Source: Croceivirga radicis (GTDB lineage Bacteria > Bacteroidota > Bacteroidia > Flavobacteriales > Flavobacteriaceae). Taken from it: a stretch of DNA of 64,000 nucleotides. How positions within the stretch are numbered: position 1 is the first letter of the stretch; every line of letters starts with the position of its first letter. The notes beneath the pieces were generated by a model, which saw nothing but the letters and a program-made list of their open reading frames with translations, did no database searches and was not told the DNA's origin. Below, piece after piece: positions 10,383 through 19,083 of this stretch. The position numbers and the translations under genes were made by a program. The DNA is taken from positions 558,001 through 622,000 of the forward strand of contig NZ_MTBC01000001.1 of NCBI RefSeq assembly GCF_002072105.2, written 5' to 3'.

Positions 10383-11879
10383 TTATGGAGCTGTAAGTTT
10401 TATATATGCCTCTTTTAAAGCTTTAACTACAATCAATAGCTCCTCTTCGTTTAAATGGCCATATCCAAAACGTATAGCGCAATTAGTTTTATCTTGATAA
10501 AGGATGGTTTTTGGTAAAAATAACTCATGTTTTTCCGCCTCTTCCGCAAGTTTAATCAAAGAAATAGATTTTTTAAACCTAAGCCATATGGCTAGACCAC
10601 CAGAAGGTATTTTCCATTCTAGAATTCCGTCAAAATATTTGTCTAACTGGTGGCAAAGCAAATCTCTTCGCTGCTTGTAGGTGACTATATTCTTTTTCTT
10701 TAGACGATATATTTCGCCTTCAGCAATGAGCTCGGAAAGCATCTGCTCCTGTATAAGGTCACCTTGGGTATCCAATAGCTGCAAATAATTTTTAGCTTCG
10801 GTTATCACCTGTTCCGGAGCCACTACAAATCCAGTATGAAAACTTGGAAATAGCGATTGTCCTAATTTTCCCAAATAAATAATGTTTCCATTGGCATCTG
10901 CGCTTGCCATGGGCAGCATGGAAGAACCGTCAAACTGAAAGTCATGGTCAAAATCGTCTTCTATTACTGCAAAACCAAGGTTTTTTGCTAGCGCTAATAA
11001 TTGCAATCTTCTTTTGGTGCTTAGCGTAGTTGTTGTTGGGTAATGCCTATTGGAGCAAACATAGATGCAGCGAATTTTTTGATTAGCGTAGTGTTCTAAG
11101 ATATAGTTTACATCTAGGCCTTCATCGTCTACAGGTACTGTTTTTATTTTTGCCACAGCTTGCTGAAAAATCATATTGGCTACGTAATTACTTAGCGTAC
11201 CAACAAGTACTAAATCACCCGGATTTATCAGAACCCTAGAAACAATATAAAGGCTCATCTCTGTGCTACGGGTATTTAATAAGTTGGTTGGTTTTATATG
11301 AAATCCCCTAGTAGCGTTCAAGTAATTACACAATTGCGTGCTAAAAACGGAAGGTATTAATACGCTGGTTCTGTTCCATTTATTTATGAGTGGTTTACGT
11401 TTCATGGCAGCACTGTACCATCTAGAAAATTGGTGTACTGGATGCAATCTTAAATCCGGTTTACCATCGCTTATACTATATTTTGCCGTACTCTCCTCTT
11501 TGGTAGAAGCTAAGTTGAAAGATTGTTGAAATGGAAAGCCTGGCGCTTTTGGATATTCATAAACATCATTTATATGCTGTGTGGTTGCCTTTATTTTTTG
11601 GGTAGAATCTTCTGGAAATACAACAAAGGTGCCTTTATTGGGCACAATACTAACCCACCCTTGGGAAGCTAATTCATCATATATAGCAACGGCAGTATTA
11701 CGGTGTACGTTCAATAATTCGCTAAGGCCTCTGGTTCCAGGCAACTTACTACCCTTTTCCAAATAACCACGTTGTATGGCATTCATGATTTGTTGTGCCA
11801 CTTGTACATAGACCGGTTGCACAAGAGACTTGTCTATAAATATAAGCTGACCTAATAAATCTAATACCGGACTATTCAT
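10383..11879 (-). CDS. MocR/PdxR-type GntR regulator with degenerate aminotransferase domain
   Basis: Probable DNA-binding transcription factor. A GntR winged helix (about residues 15-85, with GSKLPGTRGLSELLNVHRNT) is joined to a fold-type I aminotransferase domain (about 125-495). The Asp that contacts the PLP ring is kept (EDDFD, D309). The Schiff-base lysine is not: the usual G-T-F-S-K-S segment reads GKLGQS, with Gln341 at the lysine position, and the following L-R-hydrophobic-G segment has lost its Arg (SFHTGF). It may bind an amino compound or PLP non-covalently, or no cofactor. It is divergent from the receptor-bioB cluster, the likely target. Confidence 0.85.
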   Translation of the reverse strand: MNSPVLDLLGQLIFIDKSLVQPVYVQVAQQIMNAIQRGYLEKGSKLPGTRGLSELLNVHRNTAVAIYDELASQGWVSIVPNKGTFVVFPEDSTQKIKATTQHINDVYEYPKAPGFPFQQSFNLASTKEESTAKYSISDGKPDLRLHPVHQFSRWYSAAMKRKPLINKWNRTSVLIPSVFSTQLCNYLNATRGFHIKPTNLLNTRSTEMSLYIVSRVLINPGDLVLVGTLSNYVANMIFQQAVAKIKTVPVDDEGLDVNYILEHYANQKIRCIYVCSNRHYPTTTTLSTKRRLQLLALAKNLGFAVIEDDFDHDFQFDGSSMLPMASADANGNIIYLGKLGQSLFPSFHTGFVVAPEQVITEAKNYLQLLDTQGDLIQEQMLSELIAEGEIYRLKKKNIVTYKQRRDLLCHQLDKYFDGILEWKIPSGGLAIWLRFKKSISLIKLAEEAEKHELFLPKTILYQDKTNCAIRFGYGHLNEEELLIVVKALKEAYIKLTAP

Positions 11880-11889
11880 AGTTTTAAAA

Positions 11890-11927
11890 CTGGACTAGTT
11901 TAATCGTCCGGAAAGTTAGGACTTTTG
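11890..11927. promoter_or_regulatory. Divergent control region with GGAC repeats
   Basis: Between the MocR-type gene and the receptor gene, CTGGAC (11890-11895), GTCCGG (11906-11911) and AGGAC (11918-11922) form one imperfect inverted repeat plus a further direct half-site. Near-consensus -7 boxes overlap them: GACTTTTG on plus (11920-11927) and TAACTTTC on minus (11918-11911). A regulator bound here could cover both promoters. The MocR family often uses direct repeats, which fits but does not prove autoregulation. Confidence 0.4.
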
Positions 11928-11974
11928 TAGGATTAAATTAAATGACTTAAAAACTTACGTTACAAGCTTAAAAA

Positions 11975-13807
11975 ATGAAAAAATCAATTTTATTATCAGC
12001 GATTTTACTTACAGGTGCTTATCACGTTAAAGCACAACAAGATGATGCTGTGGCAAAGGTAGATTCGCTGAGCGAAGTTGTAGTTACGGCAAATAGAATT
12101 AACCTGCCATTTAAAGAAAATTCTAGGACAATTAATATCGTTACAGCAAATGATATTAAAAATAGTGCGGCGGTAAATGTGGCAGATTTGTTACAGCAAG
12201 TTGCAGGGGTAGATATTAGAAGACGCGGTACCGGTGGTAGCCAGGCAGATTTGTACATAAGAGGTGGCGGTTTTGATCAAACCCTGTTGCTGATAGATGG
12301 GGTAAAAATGGACGATGCGCAAACCGGTCATCATACCATGAATGCAGCTTTACCTTTAGAGGTAATAGAAAGAATTGAAATAATAAAGGGACCTGCAGCT
12401 CGTGTTTTTGGACAGAATGCCTTTGCAGGGGCCATCAACATCATTACTAAAAAGAACTTGAATAACTCGGTATCTCTAAATGTAGAGGCCGGTTCTTTTG
12501 GTCAATTAAACGGTAGCGTAACTGCTGGCGTGGATAAAGAAAATTCTTCTCATATAATACACGTAGGTAGGGTTACTTCTGCTGGTTATAGGAATAATTC
12601 TGATTATGATAACGGTAATTATTATTTGAAAAGCATTTTTAATAAAAACGCTCAGCCTATAGAAATGACAGCTACTTTCTTGGAGCGTAATTTTGGAGCT
12701 GAGAATTTTTATACCACTAACCCTACCTTTAATGAGTATGAAGAAACTCAAAATAGCTTGCTGGCATTCGCTACCACCTTTCAGGGAGACAAACTTAAAA
12801 TACAGCCAAGAGTATATTGGAAACGCAACCAAGATATGTTCTTGCTAAGGAGAAATGAACCAGGTTTTTACAGAAACATGCATATTTCCAATAAAATTGG
12901 GGTAGAAACCAATGCCTCTTATGCTTCTAAATTGGGGATTACCGGATTTGGCTTAGAGTTATCCAAAATCTATTTAAGAAGTAATAACTTGGGTAATAGA
13001 AATCGATTCTTGTCCAATGTGTTCTTAGAGCACCGTTTTAGTATTGCGAACAATAAGTTAGATATTACCCCTGGGGTGGCATTAACCTACTTTTCTGATT
13101 TTAAGTTTAAAGCATTTCCTGGTTTGGACATAGGTTATAGCCTAACCAATAATTTTAAGGTATATGGTAACATTGGGTATACCTACCGTATACCAACCTA
13201 CACAGATTTGTTCTATAATGACCCTGTTACTAGTGGTAATGCAGAATTAGAACCAGAAGAAGCCTTTGCTCAAGAATTGGGGTTAAAGTATACTTCTGCT
13301 AAGTTTAATGCTAGTGTTGCAGTATTTAATAGAGACGCAGATAATCTTATAGATTATATTAGAAACGATGTTTCTGAAGATGTCTTTACAGCCACAAATA
13401 TTACTGAAGTAAACACAAAAGGTTTGGAAATAGATGCAGCCTATAATTTTATGTTTAAAGAATTTGTGCAGACATTAAGTGTTGGTTACGCCTATTTAGA
13501 TGATAATATTTTGGACCAAAATGAAGCCTTGTCTCGTTATTCGCTAAACACCTTAAAACATCAATATACTACCCGTTTAAGTACCCAATTGTTTAAAAAC
13601 GTACGCCAAAATATTGTATACAAGTATGCAGAACGTACTACGGGGCAAACGTATAATGTTTGGGATGCATCTTTAGCTATTAAAGTAAAACAGGCAGAAT
13701 TCACGGTTACCGCAGGTAACATATTTGATGCAGATTATATTGAGTCAGGTTTTGTACCTATGCCGCCTAGCAACGTATTATTTGGTTTACGCTATAGCTT
13801 TAAATAA
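11975..13807 (+). CDS. TonB-dependent receptor, BtuB-like size class
   Basis: Outer-membrane TonB-dependent transporter, 610 residues. After a signal peptide (about 1-20, ending VKAQ) comes a TonB-box-like stretch (LSEVVVTANR), a plug (about 45-160, with QQVAGVDIRRRGTGGSQADLYIRGG and GPAARVFGQNAFAGAINI), then a barrel ending FGLRYSFK. There is no N-terminal carboxypeptidase-like domain. Short receptors of this class usually import vitamins or metal complexes. bioB begins 36 bases after its stop with no terminator between, so they are probably cotranscribed; a biotin-related substrate is an inference. Confidence 0.88.
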   Translation: MKKSILLSAILLTGAYHVKAQQDDAVAKVDSLSEVVVTANRINLPFKENSRTINIVTANDIKNSAAVNVADLLQQVAGVDIRRRGTGGSQADLYIRGGGFDQTLLLIDGVKMDDAQTGHHTMNAALPLEVIERIEIIKGPAARVFGQNAFAGAINIITKKNLNNSVSLNVEAGSFGQLNGSVTAGVDKENSSHIIHVGRVTSAGYRNNSDYDNGNYYLKSIFNKNAQPIEMTATFLERNFGAENFYTTNPTFNEYEETQNSLLAFATTFQGDKLKIQPRVYWKRNQDMFLLRRNEPGFYRNMHISNKIGVETNASYASKLGITGFGLELSKIYLRSNNLGNRNRFLSNVFLEHRFSIANNKLDITPGVALTYFSDFKFKAFPGLDIGYSLTNNFKVYGNIGYTYRIPTYTDLFYNDPVTSGNAELEPEEAFAQELGLKYTSAKFNASVAVFNRDADNLIDYIRNDVSEDVFTATNITEVNTKGLEIDAAYNFMFKEFVQTLSVGYAYLDDNILDQNEALSRYSLNTLKHQYTTRLSTQLFKNVRQNIVYKYAERTTGQTYNVWDASLAIKVKQAEFTVTAGNIFDADYIESGFVPMPPSNVLFGLRYSFK

Positions 13808-13843
13808 GCTAATACCATTCTTTTGAATTAAAACGTATAGATT

Positions 13844-14944
13844 TTGTTAGAAGTTAGACACAACTGGACCAAGGAAGATATTTTGGAAATTTACAATAAA
13901 CCCATGATGGATTTGTTGTACCAAGCTGCTAGTATACATAGGCAGCATCACGACTCAAATACGGTCCAGGTGTCTACTTTGTTATCCATTAAAACTGGCG
14001 GTTGTCCAGAAGATTGCGGTTATTGCCCGCAAGCAGCACGTTACCATACTGCAATAGAAGGCAACGACTTAATGAGTGTAAACCAGGTTAAAGCGCAAGC
14101 ATTAAGAGCAAAAGCATCTGGTAGCTCAAGAGTCTGCATGGGTGCCGCATGGCGCAATGTAAAAGACGGCCCAGAGTTTGACCAAGTGTTAGAGATGGTG
14201 CGTACCATTAACAAACTAGATATGGAGGTTTGTTGTACTTTGGGTATGCTTACAGAAAACCAAGCCCAACGTTTGGCAGAAGCAGGTTTATATGCCTATA
14301 ACCATAACTTAGACACATCAGAAGAATATTACAAAGAAGTAATATCTACTCGTGGATTTGAAGACCGCTTAGAAACCATTGATAACGTAAGGAAAACCAA
14401 TGTTACTGTTTGTTCTGGCGGAATCATTGGTATGGGAGAAAAAGTAGAAGACCGTGCAGGAATGTTAGTCGCACTTTCTACTCTTGACCCACAACCAGAA
14501 TCTGTGCCAATTAATGCCCTAGTTTCCGTAGATGGAACTCCTATGGAAAATGAGAAGCCTGTAGAAATTTGGGAAATGATACGTATGGTAGCTACTACGC
14601 GTATTGTGATGCCAAAAACCCAGGTTCGTTTATCTGCTGGTAGAACAAGTATGAGCAGAGAGGGGCAGGCCATGTGTTTCTTTGCTGGTGCCAATAGCAT
14701 ATTTGCAGGAGATAAACTTTTAACTACACCAAATCCGGATGTTAATGAGGATATGGAAATGTTTAAAACCTTAGGTTTAATTCCGCAGAAACCCTTTGTA
14801 AAAGGAGCGCAGCCTAAGACAGTAGCGGCAGAAGATTCACAATTTGAAGCCATGGGCGAAAAACCTAAATGGAGCAGACCAGGGCATAAAATTGACCGTA
14901 ATGAAGCCGCAAAGGAGAAAGCAAAAGTCCTTACTAAAAGTTAA
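13844..14944 (+). CDS. bioB: Biotin synthase
   Basis: Radical-SAM enzyme that inserts sulphur into dethiobiotin, the last step of biotin synthesis. The 4Fe-4S site is CPEDCGYC (about residues 48-55). The GMGEKVEDRAGML and INALVSVDGTP segments are typical. Length 366 residues is normal with a charged C-terminal tail. The start must be TTG at 13844: a stop codon lies in frame at 13838 and no ATG is available before the conserved HNWTKEDILEIYNKP. No other bio gene is in the window. Confidence 0.96.
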   Translation: MLEVRHNWTKEDILEIYNKPMMDLLYQAASIHRQHHDSNTVQVSTLLSIKTGGCPEDCGYCPQAARYHTAIEGNDLMSVNQVKAQALRAKASGSSRVCMGAAWRNVKDGPEFDQVLEMVRTINKLDMEVCCTLGMLTENQAQRLAEAGLYAYNHNLDTSEEYYKEVISTRGFEDRLETIDNVRKTNVTVCSGGIIGMGEKVEDRAGMLVALSTLDPQPESVPINALVSVDGTPMENEKPVEIWEMIRMVATTRIVMPKTQVRLSAGRTSMSREGQAMCFFAGANSIFAGDKLLTTPNPDVNEDMEMFKTLGLIPQKPFVKGAQPKTVAAEDSQFEAMGEKPKWSRPGHKIDRNEAAKEKAKVLTKS

Positions 14945-14972
14945 GAAAAGGTTACCTACCCCATCATTTTAC

Positions 14973-14980
14973 TATTTTTG
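14973..14980 (+). promoter_or_regulatory. Possible -7 element before the cupin-like gene
   Basis: TATTTTTG matches TAnnTTTG and lies 20 bases before the proposed TTG start, after the bioB stop codon. No matching -33 element is clear. Confidence 0.35.
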
Positions 14981-15000
14981 TAGATTAAATTAGTTTTAGA

Positions 15001-15858
15001 TTGAAATTGAATCTACAGCAAATTCCAAGAGTAAAAACCTTGACAAAGGAGGCTTTTCTACGCGATTATTTTAGACCCCAAAGACCTGTGGTTATAGAAG
15101 AAATGATTGCAGATTGGCCAGCCTACAGTAAATGGAATTTGGACTACATGAAACAAGTGGCAGGGGATATTGAAGTTCCTTTGTATGATGATAGACCCGT
15201 AAAGCACGATGAAGGTTTTAATGAACCACATGCGAAAATGAAAATGGCCGCTTATGTGGATTTACTGAAAAAAGAACCTACCAAATACCGAATTTTTCTG
15301 TGGAATATTCTTAAAGAAGTGCCACAACTGCAAAAAGATTTTAGTTTTCCAGACTTTGGAATTAGATTAATGAAAGGCCTGCCAATGCTTTTTTTCGGTG
15401 GAAAGGACTCGTATACCTTTATGCATTACGATATTGATTTGGCCAATATTTTTCATTTTCATTTTGAAGGTAAAAAAGAGTGCATACTTTTTTCGCAGTC
15501 CGAAACCAAACATTTATACAAAGTGCCCCACTCGTTAATTACTAGAGAGGATATAGATTTTTCCAATCCAGATTTTAGCCAATGGCCAGCATTAAAAAAT
15601 GCAAAAGGCTATATTACCCAATTAGAACATGGTAACGTGCTGTACATTCCAGAAGGCTACTGGCACTACATGCGGTATATTACACCAGGTTTTAGTATGA
15701 GTTTGCGTGCCATTGCCAGAAAACCTAAAAATTTTGCAAAAGCCCTTTATAATATTTTTCTGATGCGTCATTTTGATAATGCCATGCGTAAATGGAAGGG
15801 CCAAGCTTGGATAGACTATAAAAACCAACAGGCAGTGGTAAGAACCAATGCCCGTTAG
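15001..15858 (+). CDS. Cupin-8 / JmjC-like Fe(II)-2-oxoglutarate oxygenase-type protein
   Basis: Probable non-haem iron oxygenase of the cupin_8 family; substrate unknown (relatives hydroxylate proteins). The metal triad is visible as H142-x-D144 in FMHYDID and H222 in EGYWHYM, with a conserved IPEGYWH turn. The N-terminal PVVIEEMIADWPAYSKWNLDYM is the usual start of the family fold. Length is 285 residues. No ATG is near the 5' end; TTG at 15001 is the best start, with an in-frame stop at 14986. It is 56 bases after bioB and may be partly cotranscribed. Confidence 0.82.
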   Translation: MKLNLQQIPRVKTLTKEAFLRDYFRPQRPVVIEEMIADWPAYSKWNLDYMKQVAGDIEVPLYDDRPVKHDEGFNEPHAKMKMAAYVDLLKKEPTKYRIFLWNILKEVPQLQKDFSFPDFGIRLMKGLPMLFFGGKDSYTFMHYDIDLANIFHFHFEGKKECILFSQSETKHLYKVPHSLITREDIDFSNPDFSQWPALKNAKGYITQLEHGNVLYIPEGYWHYMRYITPGFSMSLRAIARKPKNFAKALYNIFLMRHFDNAMRKWKGQAWIDYKNQQAVVRTNAR

Positions 15859-15876
15859 TTCTGGGTTGGTCTGTGG

Positions 15877-18309
15877 TTATTCGTATTTTAAATGTGCTAC
15901 TAAATCTATTTTTAGTGCCTTTAGTGCTTGTATTAAAATTACGGCTAAGGTTAGGGTTAACATAAGTGCCATGGTAATTGCAAAAGGTGCCAAGGGCACA
16001 TTAATTCGGTAGGCAAAATCTTCTAGCCACCTATCTGCCAACAAATAAGAAATAGGTAAGGCAATGCACAATGCTATTACTGCAATTAATATAAATTCTT
16101 TAATCAAGCTTAAAATCAATGTTTTTTCAGATGCTCCCAATGTTTTACGGATGGCCACTTCTTTGTAGCGTTGTTGCACACTATGAGATGCAATAGCAAA
16201 CAACCCTAAAAGCGAAATGAATATCATTAAGAACGATAAAATGGTCACCAAGGTTTCTAAGCGCTTTTGTTTTGCGAATGTCTTGGCAAAATTTTGGTCT
16301 AAAAACTCGTATTTAAATGGAAATCTAGGTTCAATACTTTGGGTCCAAAAATCCTCAATGCTTGCTACGGTTTCGGTAATGGCAGTGCCATTTAATCTTA
16401 CCATTAAATGGGTTGGTTTGCCCCAATCTCCGGTTTCCCCTTTTAAATAGGGCATATACAGGGCAGGGTATGCTCCTTGGTCAAAACCCTTGGCAATATA
16501 ATTGTCTACAACGCCAATGATAGTGCCTTTATACCCCCAATATTCTACTTGTTTGCCTATGGGGTTTTTAAATTGAAAGTTAGAAACCAATTTTTGGTTT
16601 ACAATAATCTCATTTGCGTAAATGGTATCCCCATCATTATCCAAGAATACTTGAGAGGTGTCAACATCCATCCAATCTTTGGTAAAGTTTTTACCCTTAT
16701 TCAGTTTTATACCCATGGTAGGTATAAAATCAGCATCAATAAAATGCATATCTGCTTGGAAACTCAGTTCTTGATAATCCACGTTAGAATTGGAGCCAAA
16801 ACCGGCATAGGTGCCAGGAGGTCTAGTGGTAGTAGCTACGGCAGTAACACCGTCTATCTTTTTAAGTTCTTGTTTAAAAGTAGCCAACTTATTGTGGGTC
16901 TCTCCTGCATTTCTAATATTTATGATTAACATTTGTTCTTTGGTAAACCCCAAATCTCTGTTATTCATGTAATGCAATTGTGATTTGATTACAAATGCAG
17001 AAATAAGAAAGATGCCAGAAATGCAAAACTGAAATACAATCATGCCTCGCTTTAACTTTTGCCCACTTTTAGACCTACTAAAATTTCCTTTTAAAACTTT
17101 TACCGGATTAAATTGACTTAGGTAAATGCCTGGAAATAATCCGGAGATTAAAATTAAGATGGTGATTATACCAAAGCCCCACCACCATTTGTTGTATGCA
17201 CTTAGCAACTCCAAATCAGTGCCCATTAAGGTATTAAAAGGAGGCAATACAATTTCTATTAATGCCAAGGATACCAATAAAGCAAAGGCACATTGCAGGG
17301 CAACCTCAAAAATAAATTGGGCTATAACTTTTAGTTTAGACGTTCCTAATGTTTTTCTAATGGCAACTTCTTTGGCACGTTTAGTGGCTCCAGAAATGCT
17401 TAAATTGATAAAATTGATGGCAGATATAACCAAAATAAGCAGTGCAAAAACAGCTAGAATGTAAAGCGTGTTGGCGCCTTTTCCCATTAAAGCCTTACCA
17501 AAGAGGTGTCTATCGGAAAGGTTTTCTATATACATGGCTTCTTCTTTTTGCTCCAAATATTGCTCGTAGGTTATACCCCAGGATTCGTAGGTGTTTTGGT
17601 CGTAGAATTCATCAAACTTTTTATTAAATGCGGCCACATCTACTCCCTTGTGCAACATAAAATAAGCATCGTAGTTAAAATTACCCCAGTGGTCATTGTT
17701 ATCGGCATTTAAGTCCATTAATCGCAAAACTGGATATTTTTCATCACTTGGAAAACCATCTGTACTGTAGACAGCAGCAATAGTAAAATTGTAGGGTTCG
17801 TTACGGTATAGAGACGCTATGGTTTCTCCAACAGGATTTACATCACCAAATAATTCTCTAGAGAATTCTTCGCTTAATACCAATTGGCTATCGTCCTTAA
17901 AAAGATTTGTAGTATCCCCATATTTAATGGGATAAGGAAAAAATTTAAAGAAATTGGCAGTTGTGCGTTTGGCGCTAGAAATTACTTTTTTGCCATCATT
18001 GTTAAATAGAATGCCGCTATCATAATTCATCAATAACGCATCTTCTAGTTCTGGGAGTTGTTCAAGAGCAGTTTTAACCATAATGCGCGGTGCACTTTCC
18101 CAAACTTCACCATTGTCAAAAAGGCGTATAGGACGGTAGATACGGTCTAGGTTAGGATTCCATTTTTCATAACTCAGCTCTTTACTTACAAAAAGAAGTA
18201 TAAGAACAAATGTGGTAACCCCAAGAACTAACCCTAGGGTGTTGATGATAGGATATAACGGACTTTTCTTAAGGTGCCTAGTGAAAATTTTTAACCAGGA
18301 ATAGATCAT
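15877..18309 (-). CDS. ABC exporter permease, MacB/FtsX family
   Basis: Inner-membrane subunit of an ABC exporter, 810 residues. It has the duplicated layout of large Bacteroidota FtsX permeases. An N-terminal helix (about 20-42) and a first periplasmic domain (to about 285) are followed by three to four helices with the FtsX signature GATKRAKEVAIRKTLGTS. A second periplasmic domain (about 450-680) precedes a second helix bundle with VQQRYKEVAIRKTLGAS. It is the last gene of the adaptor-ATPase-permease operon. No TolC-like outer-membrane gene is adjacent. The substrate is not evident from sequence. Confidence 0.92.
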   Translation of the reverse strand: MIYSWLKIFTRHLKKSPLYPIINTLGLVLGVTTFVLILLFVSKELSYEKWNPNLDRIYRPIRLFDNGEVWESAPRIMVKTALEQLPELEDALLMNYDSGILFNNDGKKVISSAKRTTANFFKFFPYPIKYGDTTNLFKDDSQLVLSEEFSRELFGDVNPVGETIASLYRNEPYNFTIAAVYSTDGFPSDEKYPVLRLMDLNADNNDHWGNFNYDAYFMLHKGVDVAAFNKKFDEFYDQNTYESWGITYEQYLEQKEEAMYIENLSDRHLFGKALMGKGANTLYILAVFALLILVISAINFINLSISGATKRAKEVAIRKTLGTSKLKVIAQFIFEVALQCAFALLVSLALIEIVLPPFNTLMGTDLELLSAYNKWWWGFGIITILILISGLFPGIYLSQFNPVKVLKGNFSRSKSGQKLKRGMIVFQFCISGIFLISAFVIKSQLHYMNNRDLGFTKEQMLIINIRNAGETHNKLATFKQELKKIDGVTAVATTTRPPGTYAGFGSNSNVDYQELSFQADMHFIDADFIPTMGIKLNKGKNFTKDWMDVDTSQVFLDNDGDTIYANEIIVNQKLVSNFQFKNPIGKQVEYWGYKGTIIGVVDNYIAKGFDQGAYPALYMPYLKGETGDWGKPTHLMVRLNGTAITETVASIEDFWTQSIEPRFPFKYEFLDQNFAKTFAKQKRLETLVTILSFLMIFISLLGLFAIASHSVQQRYKEVAIRKTLGASEKTLILSLIKEFILIAVIALCIALPISYLLADRWLEDFAYRINVPLAPFAITMALMLTLTLAVILIQALKALKIDLVAHLKYE

Positions 18310-18333
18310 GATTGTTCGTTTTTTGATGGATGA

Positions 18334-19029
18334 TTAAACTATGGCTACTTGTCTTTGGTTCTCTTTTTCCATTAAGATATTGCCATCTTTTAGGGTTACG
18401 ATTCGGTTACTAAAACTGGCGTCGTAACTAGAATGGGTTACCATTAAAATGGTAGAACCTTGGTGGTTAAGCTCAGACAACAACTCCATCACCTCATTGC
18501 CATTGGTGCTGTCTAGATTACCGGTTGGTTCATCTGCCAAAATTATTTTTGGGGTGGTCACCAATGCACGGGCAACGGCAACACGTTGTTGTTGCCCACC
18601 AGAGAGCTGTTGTGGATAATGTTTATTTCTATGTGCAATATTTAAACGCTCCATAACGGCGATTACTCGTTCTTTGCGTTCTTTTTTAGCAATATTGTTG
18701 TAAACAAGTGGCAATTCTATATTCTCATAGACATTAAGCTCGTCTATTAAATTAAAGTTCTGAAAAATGAAACCGATGTTTTCTTTCCGTACTTGGGCTC
18801 TGTCTTTTTCTTTTAGGCCATGCATTTCTTGTCCTAAAAATTGATAACTGCCGCTATCAAAAGAATCTAACAAGCCTATAACATTAAGTAAAGTAGATTT
18901 ACCGCACCCAGACGGTCCCATAATGGCCATAAAATCGCCTTGGTTTACCTGTAAAGAAATTTGGTTCAAAGCAGTAGTTTCTACTTCTTCAGTACTATAG
19001 GTTTTTAAAAGTTGCTGTATAGTAATCAT
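18334..19029 (-). CDS. ABC exporter ATPase, MacB/LolD type
   Basis: Nucleotide-binding subunit that drives the neighbouring permease from the cytoplasm. The Walker A motif is GPSGCGKST (about residues 38-46), the signature is LSGGQQQRVAVARAL, and Walker B is IILADEPTGNLD, followed by the H-loop MVTHS. The 231-residue length is usual. It lies between the adaptor gene (54 bases upstream) and the permease (24 bases downstream), all on the minus strand, so it is part of one operon probably driven from the sigma-54 promoter at 20355-20371. Confidence 0.95.
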   Translation of the reverse strand: MITIQQLLKTYSTEEVETTALNQISLQVNQGDFMAIMGPSGCGKSTLLNVIGLLDSFDSGSYQFLGQEMHGLKEKDRAQVRKENIGFIFQNFNLIDELNVYENIELPLVYNNIAKKERKERVIAVMERLNIAHRNKHYPQQLSGGQQQRVAVARALVTTPKIILADEPTGNLDSTNGNEVMELLSELNHQGSTILMVTHSSYDASFSNRIVTLKDGNILMEKENQRQVAIV

Positions 19030-19083
19030 GCTAAAACGTTTAAAATTAGATTGATGATGAATTTTATTAACTGTATCATGGTT

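Noticed and set aside
11975-13807. Assignment of the 610-residue receptor as BtuB
   Set aside because: Size is similar but no cobalamin riboswitch precedes it and no B12 gene is near.
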